NCBI GenBank assembly: GCA_012511915.1
Contig: JAAZFB010000023.1
Coordinates: 1 to 18,725, forward strand
From: Clostridiaceae bacterium
GTDB taxonomy: Bacteria; Bacillota; Clostridia; Monoglobales; Firm-18
Length of the DNA stretch: 18,725 nucleotides
Direction: 5' to 3'
Every line of letters begins with the position of its first letter. Position 1 is the stretch's first letter. Below the pieces are notes generated by a model that was not told where the DNA came from, searched no databases, and saw only the letters and a program-made list of their open reading frames with translations. Both the position numbers and the translations under genes were made by a program. Below are positions 6,147 to 17,600 of this stretch, in pieces.

Positions 6147-8787
6147 AATTCATAAGTACACTATGCTATTATTTTTTCTAACATTATTTGTATGCTGCAG
6201 TTATGATAGCATACAAGCTGCTGCTTACTCATATTCAAGCAGCCATGAATCATCAAATTTACTGATAAACGGAAAGCCGGTACAAGGAACAGAGGGTTGG
6301 ACCAATACGGGCAGTTCTTTGATTTATAAATACACGGATGGAATTGGTAAACTTGCTTGCTCAGGCACGTCTGATAATTTAGCAGCTTATCAGTATGTTT
6401 ATCTTAACCAGGATGATATAGCAAGAGCAAATTTAGGGCAGCTTAAAGTCAGAGGAGAAGGTATGTTTTGGCAACAGGCCAGTTCAAAAATGAAAGCTAG
6501 TATCACTGTAAATTTTTACAGCTCCGGGGGCTCTTATTTAGGACAAGGTAAAGTATCATACGATAAATATACAGTCGGTGGGGGATACAGGTCTCTAAGC
6601 TTTGATTATGTAATTGTTCCTGCAGGAACAACAAATATGAAGGTTTCTATATCTAATGATAATAGTCTTGCCGGCAGACCGTCAGTTTACGATATAGGTG
6701 TGTATCTTAAAGATGAAACCGCACCTGTATATATTGTAACTGCTCCTATAACTACACCGAATAAATATAAAAAGGGAACAACGATAAGATATCAAATTCA
6801 GTTTACAGAACCCGTAAACGTTACATCGAGCGGTTACCTAAAATTTAAGGTGGGTACGCAAGCATTTGACACAAACTCTGTTTATGCCGGACAAAGTTCC
6901 GATAAAACAACATTATATTATGATTTTACACTTCCTGACACGACTACATTAGGTGATAACCTCGCTGTTTCAGTAACAGGGATAAGCGGTCTCACTGTGT
7001 CGGATGATGCATTAAATTCAATTTCTGCTGCGCAAACACTGAACTTATCGAATGGGTTTTACGTAGATAACAAAGCGCCGGAGGTATCAGGAATTACAAC
7101 CTCAGGCTCAAATGCTGTATATAAGGCAGGAGAAATCCTGACATTTGATGTTACTTTTCATGAAAATATCTGGGTTGACGGTGCGCCTGTAATTACTTTG
7201 AGCAATAACAAAAACGCTACTTATATAAAAAGAACAACAACAGACACAACAATTGCCTCTTTTGAATATTTAATTACCCCCGGCGATGATGTCATAAACA
7301 TCGAAATTGCATCTATTAATTTTTCCGGCATCCGGGATTCTGTTTCAAACCATGCAACAGAGTCGAAAACATATGACACAAACGCTTATAACAGTTTTAT
7401 GAGCAACAAATATGTAAGCGTTGACACAACTGCGCCAACCACAACATTTTCAACACAGCCGGAAGGCTGGCAGAAAACATTTGAAGTTCTCTTAACACCG
7501 GCTGACAATATTGCAGGTGTAGAGGAGATATATGCAGCTTGGACAAGCGGAACAAACCTGCCGCAATACCCCTATGCAGCAAATGTTGATATAACTACTA
7601 AAAGGGTAGCATCTCCTGTGAACACGGGTATTTATAACCTTCACATAAAATTAGTCGATAGTGTTGGAAATACCGCCACTTACAGTTCGCCTTATACATA
7701 TTATGTGGACTGTGATGTGCCTTTGATTACTGCAAGCGCAACGATTACGGAAGATACAAATATTGTCATCAGCGTTACGGCAAGTGCGTCGGATAACCAC
7801 TCAGGTATGGAGTCACTTACCTACAAGTGGATTAACGGAAATGATGCAACCGTTCTTGAAGGCGCAGTAGGTGACGGAATTTCAATTCCTCAATCGGACG
7901 GGGTTTATAAGATAGTAATAACAGCAAACGATAAAGTATCTAATACAGACACAAAAACAATTGAAAACTTACAGGTTGACAGTATTGCTCCTTTAGTACA
8001 ACTAACTCCTTTGGATGGGGAGGCGTATCAAAAGAGCTATACGGTAAACGTTGGAGTAGCAGATGAAAAATCCGGCGTTGACAAGTATTATTATATATGG
8101 AACACAACTGCACAAAAGCCTGATGCCGGAAGCAGTGAGTGGAATGAAACTGCAAGCAATACATTAAAAACCCTTGACGGCGTATCTGGAACATATTATC
8201 TTCACATTAAAGCTATTGACAAAGTTGGGAATATCGAAGTAGCAAGTTCCGGTGGGTTCAACTTAGATAATGATGCACCTACTGTACAGATTATACCTGA
8301 CGGAAACGCAAACAGTTTGGGTGAAACAAGCTGTGATGTAGCTTTTAACATCAGTGATTCTTATTCAACAAATGATGAGCTTGTTATAAAGTACGCTGTT
8401 TCGGAAAGTGAAACATTTCCCGAGTCATTGAGCGATTTATCAGGCAGCAGTATTACAGTAGATACAACAAGCACTGTAAAATATATCCACATAAAGGCAA
8501 CTGACGTTGCGGGTAACGAAAAGCTTTTTACATCCAATGCATTTATACCTGACACGGTTGCTCCTGTCGGAACTATTGAAAAAGAATCGGATGTTTATTA
8601 TGTTAATAACAATAATGTAAGTGTGAACATAGGTGCTGATGACAATTATTCAAGCGCTGTATACATGCAGTTTAGCATTGACGGAGAAGAAGAGGAGTGG
8701 GAAAGCCTTTACAGTAAAAAAACGCTTTCATTTGATGCCGAAGAAAAAGAACATGTCATATCCGTGCGATTTAGGGATAAGAGCTGA
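6139..8787 (+). CDS. Giant secreted Ig-repeat surface protein, N-terminal part ended by in-frame TGA
   Basis: 882 residues as translated. ATG follows AGGGGG (6124-6129) by 9 nt. The signal peptide has a long hydrophobic core and a probable cut after SIQA; the CC pair inside it does not fit a lipobox well. Residues 35-190 are a jelly-roll-like, carbohydrate-binding-type domain. From about 193 to the end there are seven Ig-like modules of roughly 85-120 residues, mostly opened by D(T/N/S)xAP-type linkers and carrying a D.vGN turn. The frame stops at TGA (8785-8787) in the middle of the seventh module, after RFRDKS. The next codons continue NISEYSTVKYYYD in the same frame, where one expects G-N. 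The simplest reading is a GGA-to-TGA nonsense change in a gene that should run to 11595 (1818 residues). The truncated product could still be secreted. No cell-wall anchor is present. Confidence 0.82.
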   Translation: MNKIHKYTMLLFFLTLFVCCSYDSIQAAAYSYSSSHESSNLLINGKPVQGTEGWTNTGSSLIYKYTDGIGKLACSGTSDNLAAYQYVYLNQDDIARANLGQLKVRGEGMFWQQASSKMKASITVNFYSSGGSYLGQGKVSYDKYTVGGGYRSLSFDYVIVPAGTTNMKVSISNDNSLAGRPSVYDIGVYLKDETAPVYIVTAPITTPNKYKKGTTIRYQIQFTEPVNVTSSGYLKFKVGTQAFDTNSVYAGQSSDKTTLYYDFTLPDTTTLGDNLAVSVTGISGLTVSDDALNSISAAQTLNLSNGFYVDNKAPEVSGITTSGSNAVYKAGEILTFDVTFHENIWVDGAPVITLSNNKNATYIKRTTTDTTIASFEYLITPGDDVINIEIASINFSGIRDSVSNHATESKTYDTNAYNSFMSNKYVSVDTTAPTTTFSTQPEGWQKTFEVLLTPADNIAGVEEIYAAWTSGTNLPQYPYAANVDITTKRVASPVNTGIYNLHIKLVDSVGNTATYSSPYTYYVDCDVPLITASATITEDTNIVISVTASASDNHSGMESLTYKWINGNDATVLEGAVGDGISIPQSDGVYKIVITANDKVSNTDTKTIENLQVDSIAPLVQLTPLDGEAYQKSYTVNVGVADEKSGVDKYYYIWNTTAQKPDAGSSEWNETASNTLKTLDGVSGTYYLHIKAIDKVGNIEVASSGGFNLDNDAPTVQIIPDGNANSLGETSCDVAFNISDSYSTNDELVIKYAVSESETFPESLSDLSGSSITVDTTSTVKYIHIKATDVAGNEKLFTSNAFIPDTVAPVGTIEKESDVYYVNNNNVSVNIGADDNYSSAVYMQFSIDGEEEEWESLYSKKTLSFDAEEKEHVISVRFRDKS

Positions 8788-11595
8788 AATATTTCCGAAT
8801 ACAGCACTGTTAAATATTATTATGACGTAACAAAGCCGGAGATTGAACTTTCATATTCTACAGACAAAGCTACGAATGGTTCTGTAACTGTAAAAGCCAC
8901 TGCAAACGACAATGCCTCAACAGTGAACTTTATAACTGAAAGCGAAAAAACATTTGACCTGAACGGAAGTTTTGAGTTTGCGGTATCTGATGAAGCAGGA
9001 AATGTTGCTAATGTTACTGCGACTGTAAACTACATTGATAAAATCAATCCTGTAATTGTTTTTGAATCAACGCAATTTGATAGCAAAAAACATAAAAATG
9101 CAACGGTTAAAGTTTCTGCAGACGATGCAAATGGAATAGCAGAAGTACAATATGCCGTTGTAAAAACGGGGGATGAAGCGGGCAGTTACATAGCTTGTCA
9201 AAACGGAGAAGAGATTAACATAAAAGACCTGGACGGAACATATGAGGTTTGGGTAAAGGCAACCGACAGTGTCGGAAATACAGAATACAGAAAAAGTCAA
9301 AGTCTGTTGTTTGATAATACCGTTCCGGAACCGTCTGTTTCCTATGAGCCTTCATCCAGAACAGCAAGAGATGTATTGGCAACCATAAGCTTTAATGAAG
9401 AAGCCGAGGTTACGAATAACAACTTATCAAACAAATACCTGTTTAACGCAAACGGCTCTTTCAGTTTTGAATTCCGGGATGAGGCAGGTAACACAGGAAG
9501 CTGCATGGCATCTGTTGATTGGATTGACAGGTCTCAGCCTACTGCAAAGGTACAATTAAGTGCAGAAGATTGGACAAACGAAGATTTAACGGTTATTCTT
9601 CTTCCGCAGCCGAACTCAATTATAAGAAACGTTAGATTTAACGACGCGCCGATTGAAGAGGATGAATTCAATACATACGTATTTGGTGAGTACGGTATTC
9701 TTACTTACGAAATTTATGATATTCAGACTGAAATTGCCTTTGAGGATGCAGTTACTATCAAGGTAGACAATGCGCTTCCGATGGTTACTTCCACTCAGTA
9801 TTCCACAGAAAGCTGGACAAATAATTCCGTTACTGTAACTGTGACAGCAAACGATAACTTAAGCGGTGTTGTTTATAAAAATGCGAGCACCCATGTTTTC
9901 GATGAAAACGGTACCTTTACATTTGTTATTGCAGATGGCGCGGGAAATGAAATTACAAATACGGTAACAGTGGACTGGATTGATAAGTCTGTTCCTATAC
10001 CGACCGTTAGTTATTTTGTTGAATCAAATCCGTATGATTTGAGCAGCCCTACAAATAAAAATGTTACTGCCGTTGTTACTTTTGATGAGGGAGGTTCTCC
10101 TGTAAGTATTACAAATAACGAAGGCAGTGCAGAATATGTATTTGACATTAACGGATCATTTGAGATTATGTTCAAAGATGAGGCCGGCAATGTAGGTTCT
10201 GTTACTGCAAATGTATCAAAAATTGATAAAGTCGCGCCTACGGGATATATAACATATTCTGAAGCGGGATGGACAAATAATGATATTATCGCAACATTAC
10301 ATACAGCTGATGATGTAAATGATGTTATAATAACAAACAATTCAGGTAATGACTGTACATTTACTGAAAACGGTGAATTTACATTCGAGTTTAAAGATAT
10401 AGCAGGCAATACATCCAGTGTTACGGCAGTTACTTCAAGAATTGACAAGAAAAAGCCTGTCTTATCATACACTCTTTCAAATGAAGATGTTACTGCTTTC
10501 AGTGTATATGTATTCCTGACAGCGGATGAGGAAGTGACTATAACAAACAATAGCGGAAAAACCTCAAGACAGTTTAACTCAAACGGCGAATTTACATTTA
10601 CAGCCAAAGACAGGGCAGGCAACACTTCCGAATTAACTGTAGTTGTTTCAAATATATCAAAAGAAACAACACCTGTAAAGCTTACGTATTCAGAAACAAA
10701 CCCCACAAACGATGATGTTTTTGTTACTATAGAACCTCAGGACGGCAAATCTTATATTTATCTTTTAAATAACGGCGGTCAGAAAATAAGAAAATTCAGT
10801 GAAAACGGAGAGTTTACCTTCAAATATAAAAATGCCGCAGGGATTGAAGGCGAAGCTGTCGCAAGCGTAACAAATATTGATAAAGTGCCTCCTTTATTAT
10901 CTGTAGAATATTCGCATAATATAATGACTTCGGACAATGTTACGGCAACATTCAAATCCGATGAAGCAGTTGTGTATCCTTATCTGATAGTAGATAATAA
11001 GTACATATTTACTGAAAACAATAAAATTCAATTCCCGGTTAAAGACTTGGTTGGAAATATCTCAAATATAGTGGTTGAAACTAAGCTTATTGATAATACA
11101 GCCCCTGAAATTAAAATGCAAAATCAGTACTGTATATTAGAACTTGGCAGCACATTTGACCCATTGGAAGGCACTGAGGTTTCCGATAATAATGAACTTG
11201 ACGGCGAGATGGTTGTCAGCGGTGCTGTAGATACAAATCAGGTCGGGGATTATACAATTACCTATATAGCAAAGGACAAAGCAGGGAATACTACAGAAGC
11301 ATATAAATACGTAACGGTTTATGACCCGAACACCTTTAATGTATTTATAAACGGAAGATTGTCAACAGTAAGCCAGATTAATTCAGCTTCAAGAAATATC
11401 AAAATACAAACAATTAACGCAGGCGGAAATGTTTTGGCAAAAATATTAACAGGTAAAAAGAGTGTTGGCGATTTTAAGACAAAAGGAAACATTATCCCTT
11501 TAGACGGAGAATTTCCAAGTACAGGATATTATACCATATACATAAGAGATGATGAAAGAAACTCAAGAATTGTATATGTATTTATAGAGGAATAG
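8788..11595 (+). pseudogene. Downstream half of the split Ig-repeat protein gene
   Basis: This is the same reading frame as 6139-8784, open for 935 codons to TAG at 11593-11595. No ATG/GTG with a ribosome binding site lies near the front; the first usable codon is a GTG at 8923 without a Shine-Dalgarno, inside a repeat module, so independent translation is unlikely. It contains about nine to ten modules of 65-90 residues with the pattern WTN.(D/N)VTxT near the start, ITNN in the middle, F.xNGEFTFEFKDxAGN, then DKxxP. They are followed by a DUF5011-type domain (about 1654-1735 in joined numbering; SDNNELDG, VGDYTITYIAKDKAGN) and an 80-residue C-terminal beta domain. Frame and repeat rhythm are intact with no further stops, so the break is recent, an assembly or base-call error, or read through. 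Confidence 0.75.
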
Positions 11596-11599
11596 GGGG
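11594..11599 (+). promoter_or_regulatory. Ribosome binding site deciding the SLH protein start
   Basis: AGGGGG spans 11594-11599, overlapping the preceding TAG stop. A TTG at 11600 touches it directly and cannot be used with this site. The TTG at 11609 lies 9 nt downstream and begins a normal signal peptide (LKKLTAFLIS). The start is therefore placed at 11609. The overlap of stop codon and binding site suggests translational coupling with the upstream gene. Confidence 0.75.
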
Positions 11600-11608
11600 T
11601 TGAACAAA

Positions 11609-14600
11609 TTGAAAAAATTAACAGCTTTTTTAATATCAACAGTATTCATGGCAAACCTTGTTTTTCCGGTATTCGCATATGCTAATGATAACACAATCAA
11701 TATTCAAAACGGAATAGTAGAGTACAAGGTAAATAAAGGTAACGGCAGGTTTACAATTCATACCGCAGACGGATTGCCCGACAAAGCAAGCGATAACGAC
11801 AAAAATCTTCTGTTTTTTTGGGATTTGCCGGACACATCATTTACAACCTTCAAAATATACGGTGAAGATTATATCTTTGGAAACAGTTACGGTGTGGCAG
11901 GTGAAACAGGCGGAATAGTTTCACCGCCGGTTGCGGATGGAAATATAACCACAACTGTATGGAGAGTAAAGGATGTTGAGGTTACACAGAAGCTACATCT
12001 TATAGTTGATGCTTCAAATCCCAATATCGGTAATACAAAAATTTCATATACCGTACTTAATAAAAGCAACAGCAATATTGAAGTCGGTTCAAGAATTTTG
12101 CTTGATACGCAGTTGGGCAGCAATGATGCTTCGCCTATGCTTGTAGGCGCAAATTACATAACAAATGAAACAGAATACCTTGGTGAGGGTGTTCCGGCAG
12201 CATGGAAATCGGCTGATGAAAAGTTTGCTCCGGGGGTAATCTCCTATGGCTTGTTAAGCGGATTTGATAATATTGCTCCGAGCAAAATGGTAATTGCGCA
12301 TTGGCAGTCCCTTTCAAATACTAAGTGGGATTACACTCCAAATGAGCTTATTAATTTTACAACGGATAAGAATGATTATAAATGTGCAGATAGCGCAGTA
12401 GCTCTTTACTATGATCCAACTCCCGTTAATAAAGGTCAGGAAATAGCTTTCGAGACCTTTTATGGTATTGGCAGCTTATCGGATACCTATAATGACGCAA
12501 ATTTTAATTTTCAGGTTAATACACCGAATAAACTTACTGTAAACAGCACGGGCACAGGCTACAACGAGCAAAGCTTTAAGGTCGTTGTAAGTGTTGATAA
12601 CAACTCTTCGGATGCAGCGGCAATAACAGATGCAAACATAATTTTGGGCTTGTCTGATGAACTTGAATTTGCACAAGATCAACCGGACAGACAATATATT
12701 CAAAACATTGCAAAAGGTGAAACGTATTCAGTTGAATTTGAGGTAGTGCCAAAAACAGCTCAGTCAACGACAGTTGCGCAAGTCGGTGCCACCATCAAAT
12801 ACGGGGAATCATATGCAGAAGCAAGCAAATTCATTGTCTTGCCATCTGTAAAAGGAATTCCTCCCAAAATGCAAATGACGGAAATATCTCCTACGATAGC
12901 ATATACAAAGAGTCAAAAGAAAACATTTGTAATTAAGGGCAGTGATTTTGATTCATTAAAAGCGGACTATGAATGGACAATGTTCATTAAAGGCAAAAAT
13001 AACGGTATCTCCTATCAGATTATGAGGAAAGACATAAACATTACAAATGACACTTTGACTGTTAATATAGACAATAAATATGAATTTAAACCTGACAATT
13101 ATGATATAATTCTATATTCATCAGCATACGGAAATATGACGAAAACAGTCGAACTCTCAGGTAATGAAAAATATGACAGGAAAGAATACGGAACTCTGTT
13201 AATGGGTGCTTTTTCTGAAGATGAAGACGGAAAACCTGTTTATGACGTTGTAGTTCTGGAAAAAGAAGAAGAATACAACAACCTGTCTAATGAAATTAAA
13301 GATAATGTTTTATTAACTATACGCGGTGAAATATTTGAATACGAAATCAATGGTCAAATTCAGTATGACTGCGGAAGCGGAACAATTATTAATCGTTCAA
13401 TTTTATACACAGCGCCTACTGCAGAGCCAAGCAAGTGCCTGACAATCAAACGTTACAATGCCGGGGGTGTTGCCTGGTGGGGAGCGGTTCAGGATTCACT
13501 TGTATTATCAGGTAGCGGATTCTTAACAATAGGTGATTATACCTTCCATTACGGTGATTTTTATGTATCACTAAATGATGGTGAAGAATATGAACTTGCC
13601 GAAGCAACAGATGCAGAGGGTGACGATGACTATAATTGGGATAACCCTTTAGGTGGTGATGAAACTTCCAAAGTTGAAATAATAACACCTACTAATGTAG
13701 TATCGGGAGAAATTCTAAAAACCGTTGGAGCGTTAACGGGTACAAGAATTACAATAAACAATGCGGTCATAGGAACAAATACAGTATCCTTGGGCGGAAG
13801 CATTTCTGTAGAACTTCCCTGGATGTCAAAGGCTTCCGATAAGGAAGAACATCCTAATGACAGTGATTTAAAAAAGAAATATGATAAGAATGACAGATTA
13901 AGCAGCGGTATAGGTGAAGGAAAGAAAAACGACGATATGGTATCTTTAAATCTGGAAGAGATGCGATACGGAGTAAATAGTGAAAACAGCGCTTATCTTG
14001 AAGGTCTTATAGCAGACGGTAAAATTCAGCTTGATTCCGGTAGCATTCCAAAGCTTGACGCAGGCGGAGCACATGCTGCATTTGCACTGAATTCCTTGGA
14101 TTATGACGGAATGTACGCAGCAATTAATGCAGGATTTAATGTTGGCAAAGCATTTGAATGCGATGGTACCGTTGCCCTTGTATTTGAAACAGGCGGTAAT
14201 TGTATTCCTGACAGTGTTGAGCTTGTTCTTGGCGGACAAGCATTAAGAATACCTTTGGGTGCAGGACCCGCAAACGTCGGTTATTTAACTAAAATCGGTG
14301 GTGGTGTTTATAACTTATATAACACAATTAAAGGATATTACAATGTTATACCACCGCTGACATTGAAGCTTATATCAGGATATTGCGATCCCACGCTATA
14401 TTCTTTCCAGCTTGATACTATAGCGCTTGAATTCGGGCTTAACGGCTTTGAGCTTACAGCCGAAGAAGGTAAAATAGTGGGTCTGAGTCTGATTGAAGAA
14501 GCTTATGCAAAGTTCCTTGTTTACTGCACAGAATATGACGGAGTAATGTATCCATGTGTTGATATTGGTGCGGGAATTAAGATGAATCTCCTCGGAATTA

Positions 14601-17600
14601 TCAAGGGCGAGGGTTCGATCTGGCTTGTTGCGGATCCGAGAATCGACAGCGTTTTCGGTCACGTATCTTTGGGTGGCAAGGCGTATGTCGGAGTATTTAT
14701 TCCCGATTACATACCTGTTTTAGGTGGACTTGAACTTGCGGCAGTTATGGCGGAACTCAGTACATATAGGGCATATCTTGGCGTAAGAGTTCTGGGGATT
14801 CCTTTCTCAGTAGGATATTATTGGGCAGATAAAAAGGTTAAGTTTAATGACGACTTTGCCCTCTTGGCGCAGGAACTTAACATTCCTAAGGAAGAATATG
14901 AAAATGCTCTTAGCTTAGAGTATGTTGGAACTGAATCAAACAGCGACGGACTTATGGTCTTTGGCGGAAACTTAAGAGAAACCTATTCCTCCAAAAAGAA
15001 CGGGGTTAAGCTGATGTCGCTGGAAAGAGAACATAATATACCTGTCTCAAATCAGGATTATGCATTATTTGACATACAGTATACCGATGAAATGCCTACA
15101 TTGACAGTTACTAAGCCCGACAATACAAAATATGAGCTTGTGGAAAACGAAAATTGCATGTATCAAACGATTGACGAGTCAAAGTCTGAAAGCGGTATTA
15201 CAGAAAAGCATATTTATATATCTGTAATAGACCCTATGGACGGCTCTTGGAAAATAGAAAGCAATAAATCTGTTGAGTGTACAGCAATGAACGTACTTGC
15301 TTTGCCCGAGCTAAAAAATGTGTCATGCACAGAGAGTTCAAACAATAAGCTGAAGGTTAATTGGGAAGCATTAAATGTTGACGACAGTTACACCGTCGAT
15401 ATTCACCTCAGTGAAATTCAAAAAAAGGCTGATATAAAAATGTTCGCGGATAGTCCGGAAGAGTATAACAGTCAGATGGCTGCAGGTTATGATCCCGGTA
15501 TCACAGCTCTGAAGGATATTCCTGTTGGCAACAAGCAGGCAGAAGTAGAAATTCCGGAAAGACTGCTTTCAGGGGAATATCAGGCAAGGGTTGTGCTCAA
15601 AAAAGGAGAAGAAGTCTTCGCCAGCGAATTGTCACCTGAAACATTTTCATATGTTAATCCGAATGTACCTTCCAAGCCTGAAAATATTAAGGTAGAGCTT
15701 GGCGGTGACGGACAGTATAAGGTTACCTTTGATGCTGTTTCCAATGCACAGGGATATGTTGTTACAGTGCTTGATGAGAACGGAAATGAAATAGAAGGAT
15801 TTGAAGGCATGATTACAGACAAAACAACGGTTTATGTCGGAAATCAGTCAACAGTTCCTACAGGGTATGACGATAACGGGAACCCCACAGGATATAAAAA
15901 TTCAGGTGTTAATCCTGGAAAGTCATACAAAGTTAAGGTTTATGCCTTTAATGAAAAGGATTTAATAACATATGCAAGTGAGGAATATATATCAGACGCC
16001 ATTTATCTACCCGAACCTAATCCGGCAAAGATAACATTAAAGCTTGATGATATAACTGCCGCTGAGGCAGACGGTTTAAATAAAAATACGGTAGGGGCTA
16101 CGACTAATGAACAAAGCTCTGTAATAAAGTACATATCAGATCAGGATGTCGATGTATCTTACTGGGTTGATGGTGTCTCTGACGGACAAATTTACAGTGT
16201 TAAGGCAAATGCACCTTTTGAAGTCCCTGTAACACTTGATGAGGGCGGCAGTGTTATAGAATTCCTTGCGGTAAACGGACAGAATGATTATACCACATCT
16301 AAACTGATTGCAACGCTTGATACCGTGCAACCGGAATTATTGCTTGATTCAATAAGTGTTCTGAGCGTTGGAGGAAAGTATGAAATCGTCGGAACCACAG
16401 AGCCTAACGCAAGGGTTTATGTGGGGGATAATTCTGAGCATGTACCTGTTATAAACGGAAGCTTTGCTTATCTGGGTACACAGACTTCTACCAGGGATGA
16501 AATAAAGATCACTTCATTTGATGCAGCAGGTAACGAAACAACAGTGTATGCCGAAGTATTGCCATCTGAATTGTCAGACTTTAAAGCAATATCAATTAGA
16601 AATAATTCAACCGCTGTTGAAAATATAGAGCTGAATCAGGGAGATACTGCTAAAATTGAAGTTTATGGTGTTTCAAAGAATGATTTACAGTTTAACCTTG
16701 ATAACAGTAACGTAAGTTATAACGTAGTTTACGGCAACGATAAGGTATCTGTAGATGAAAAAGGTGTTATTTCCGCCAACTATTATGGTGAAGCAGTTGT
16801 ACTTTGTCAATATTATGTTACTGACAATTATAGCCTTGAAGAATCTGTTAGCGTAGTGGTAAAGCAAGAATTTGAGTCAGCAAAGGATATAAGAATATCT
16901 ACTACCGATATTTCAAACAATGAGGTAGGGGTTCCCGTTGCAAGACTGTCAATACCCGACGCGCCAGTTGGTGTTACTTACCAATATGACCTTGTTGATA
17001 ATGATTATTTTGAAATTATAGGGAATCAGCTTTTATTGAAAAAGAAGTTGGATGTACCTTCGACTGAAATCCAGGTCACAGCCCAGGGACGACATGTCCT
17101 CGACGGAGCTTATGAAAATATCGGAACACCTATCTCAAAGTCATTCAGCCTGAAGGTTGTAAAAAACATAGTATCTGCAGAGAAATTAAATAGTATTACT
17201 GTTAATAAGGGAAGAGATTTTGAACAGCTGGATTTACCCGAAACCGTTAAGGTAACACTCAATACAGGGGAAGTTAAAGAATTCCCTGTAACTTGGGCTC
17301 AGGGCGCTTATAACCCTGATGTTGTTACAACTTATAATTTGAAAGGTACGATAAACAGAGATGAAGATATAACAAATCCTGATGATATTTGTGCAGAAAT
17401 CAGTGTAACAGTAAGGAAGAGATCGAGCGCTCATAAGATTACCTCACAGCTCACTATGTCGAATGTGACGGTTGGATATGTTGTCGAAACCTTTACAGTT
17501 TCAGTAAAGAATAATGAGAATTCAGTTTTTCTTACAGATGAAATATTGAAAAACGAAACTGATAATTTGAAGCTATGCTTTGATGACGTTAATTTAACCT

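Noticed and set aside
6139..6231. Lipoprotein signal (CC pair) in the Ig-repeat protein
   Set aside because: The residues before the cysteines (LFV) do not fit a good lipobox, and a normal signal peptidase I site (IQA-A) follows.
8785..8787. TGA read as glycine (alternative genetic code) or as selenocysteine
   Set aside because: Only one in-frame TGA occurs in about 16 kb of coding sequence, whereas a recoded genome would show many. The following stem is weak and lacks a clear bacterial SECIS form, and the site is a structural turn rather than a redox motif.
10011..10706. 231-residue minus-strand open frame
   Set aside because: It is antisense to the Ig-repeat region; repeated codon use in the modules keeps stops out of this frame, and there is no start signal or gene-like composition.
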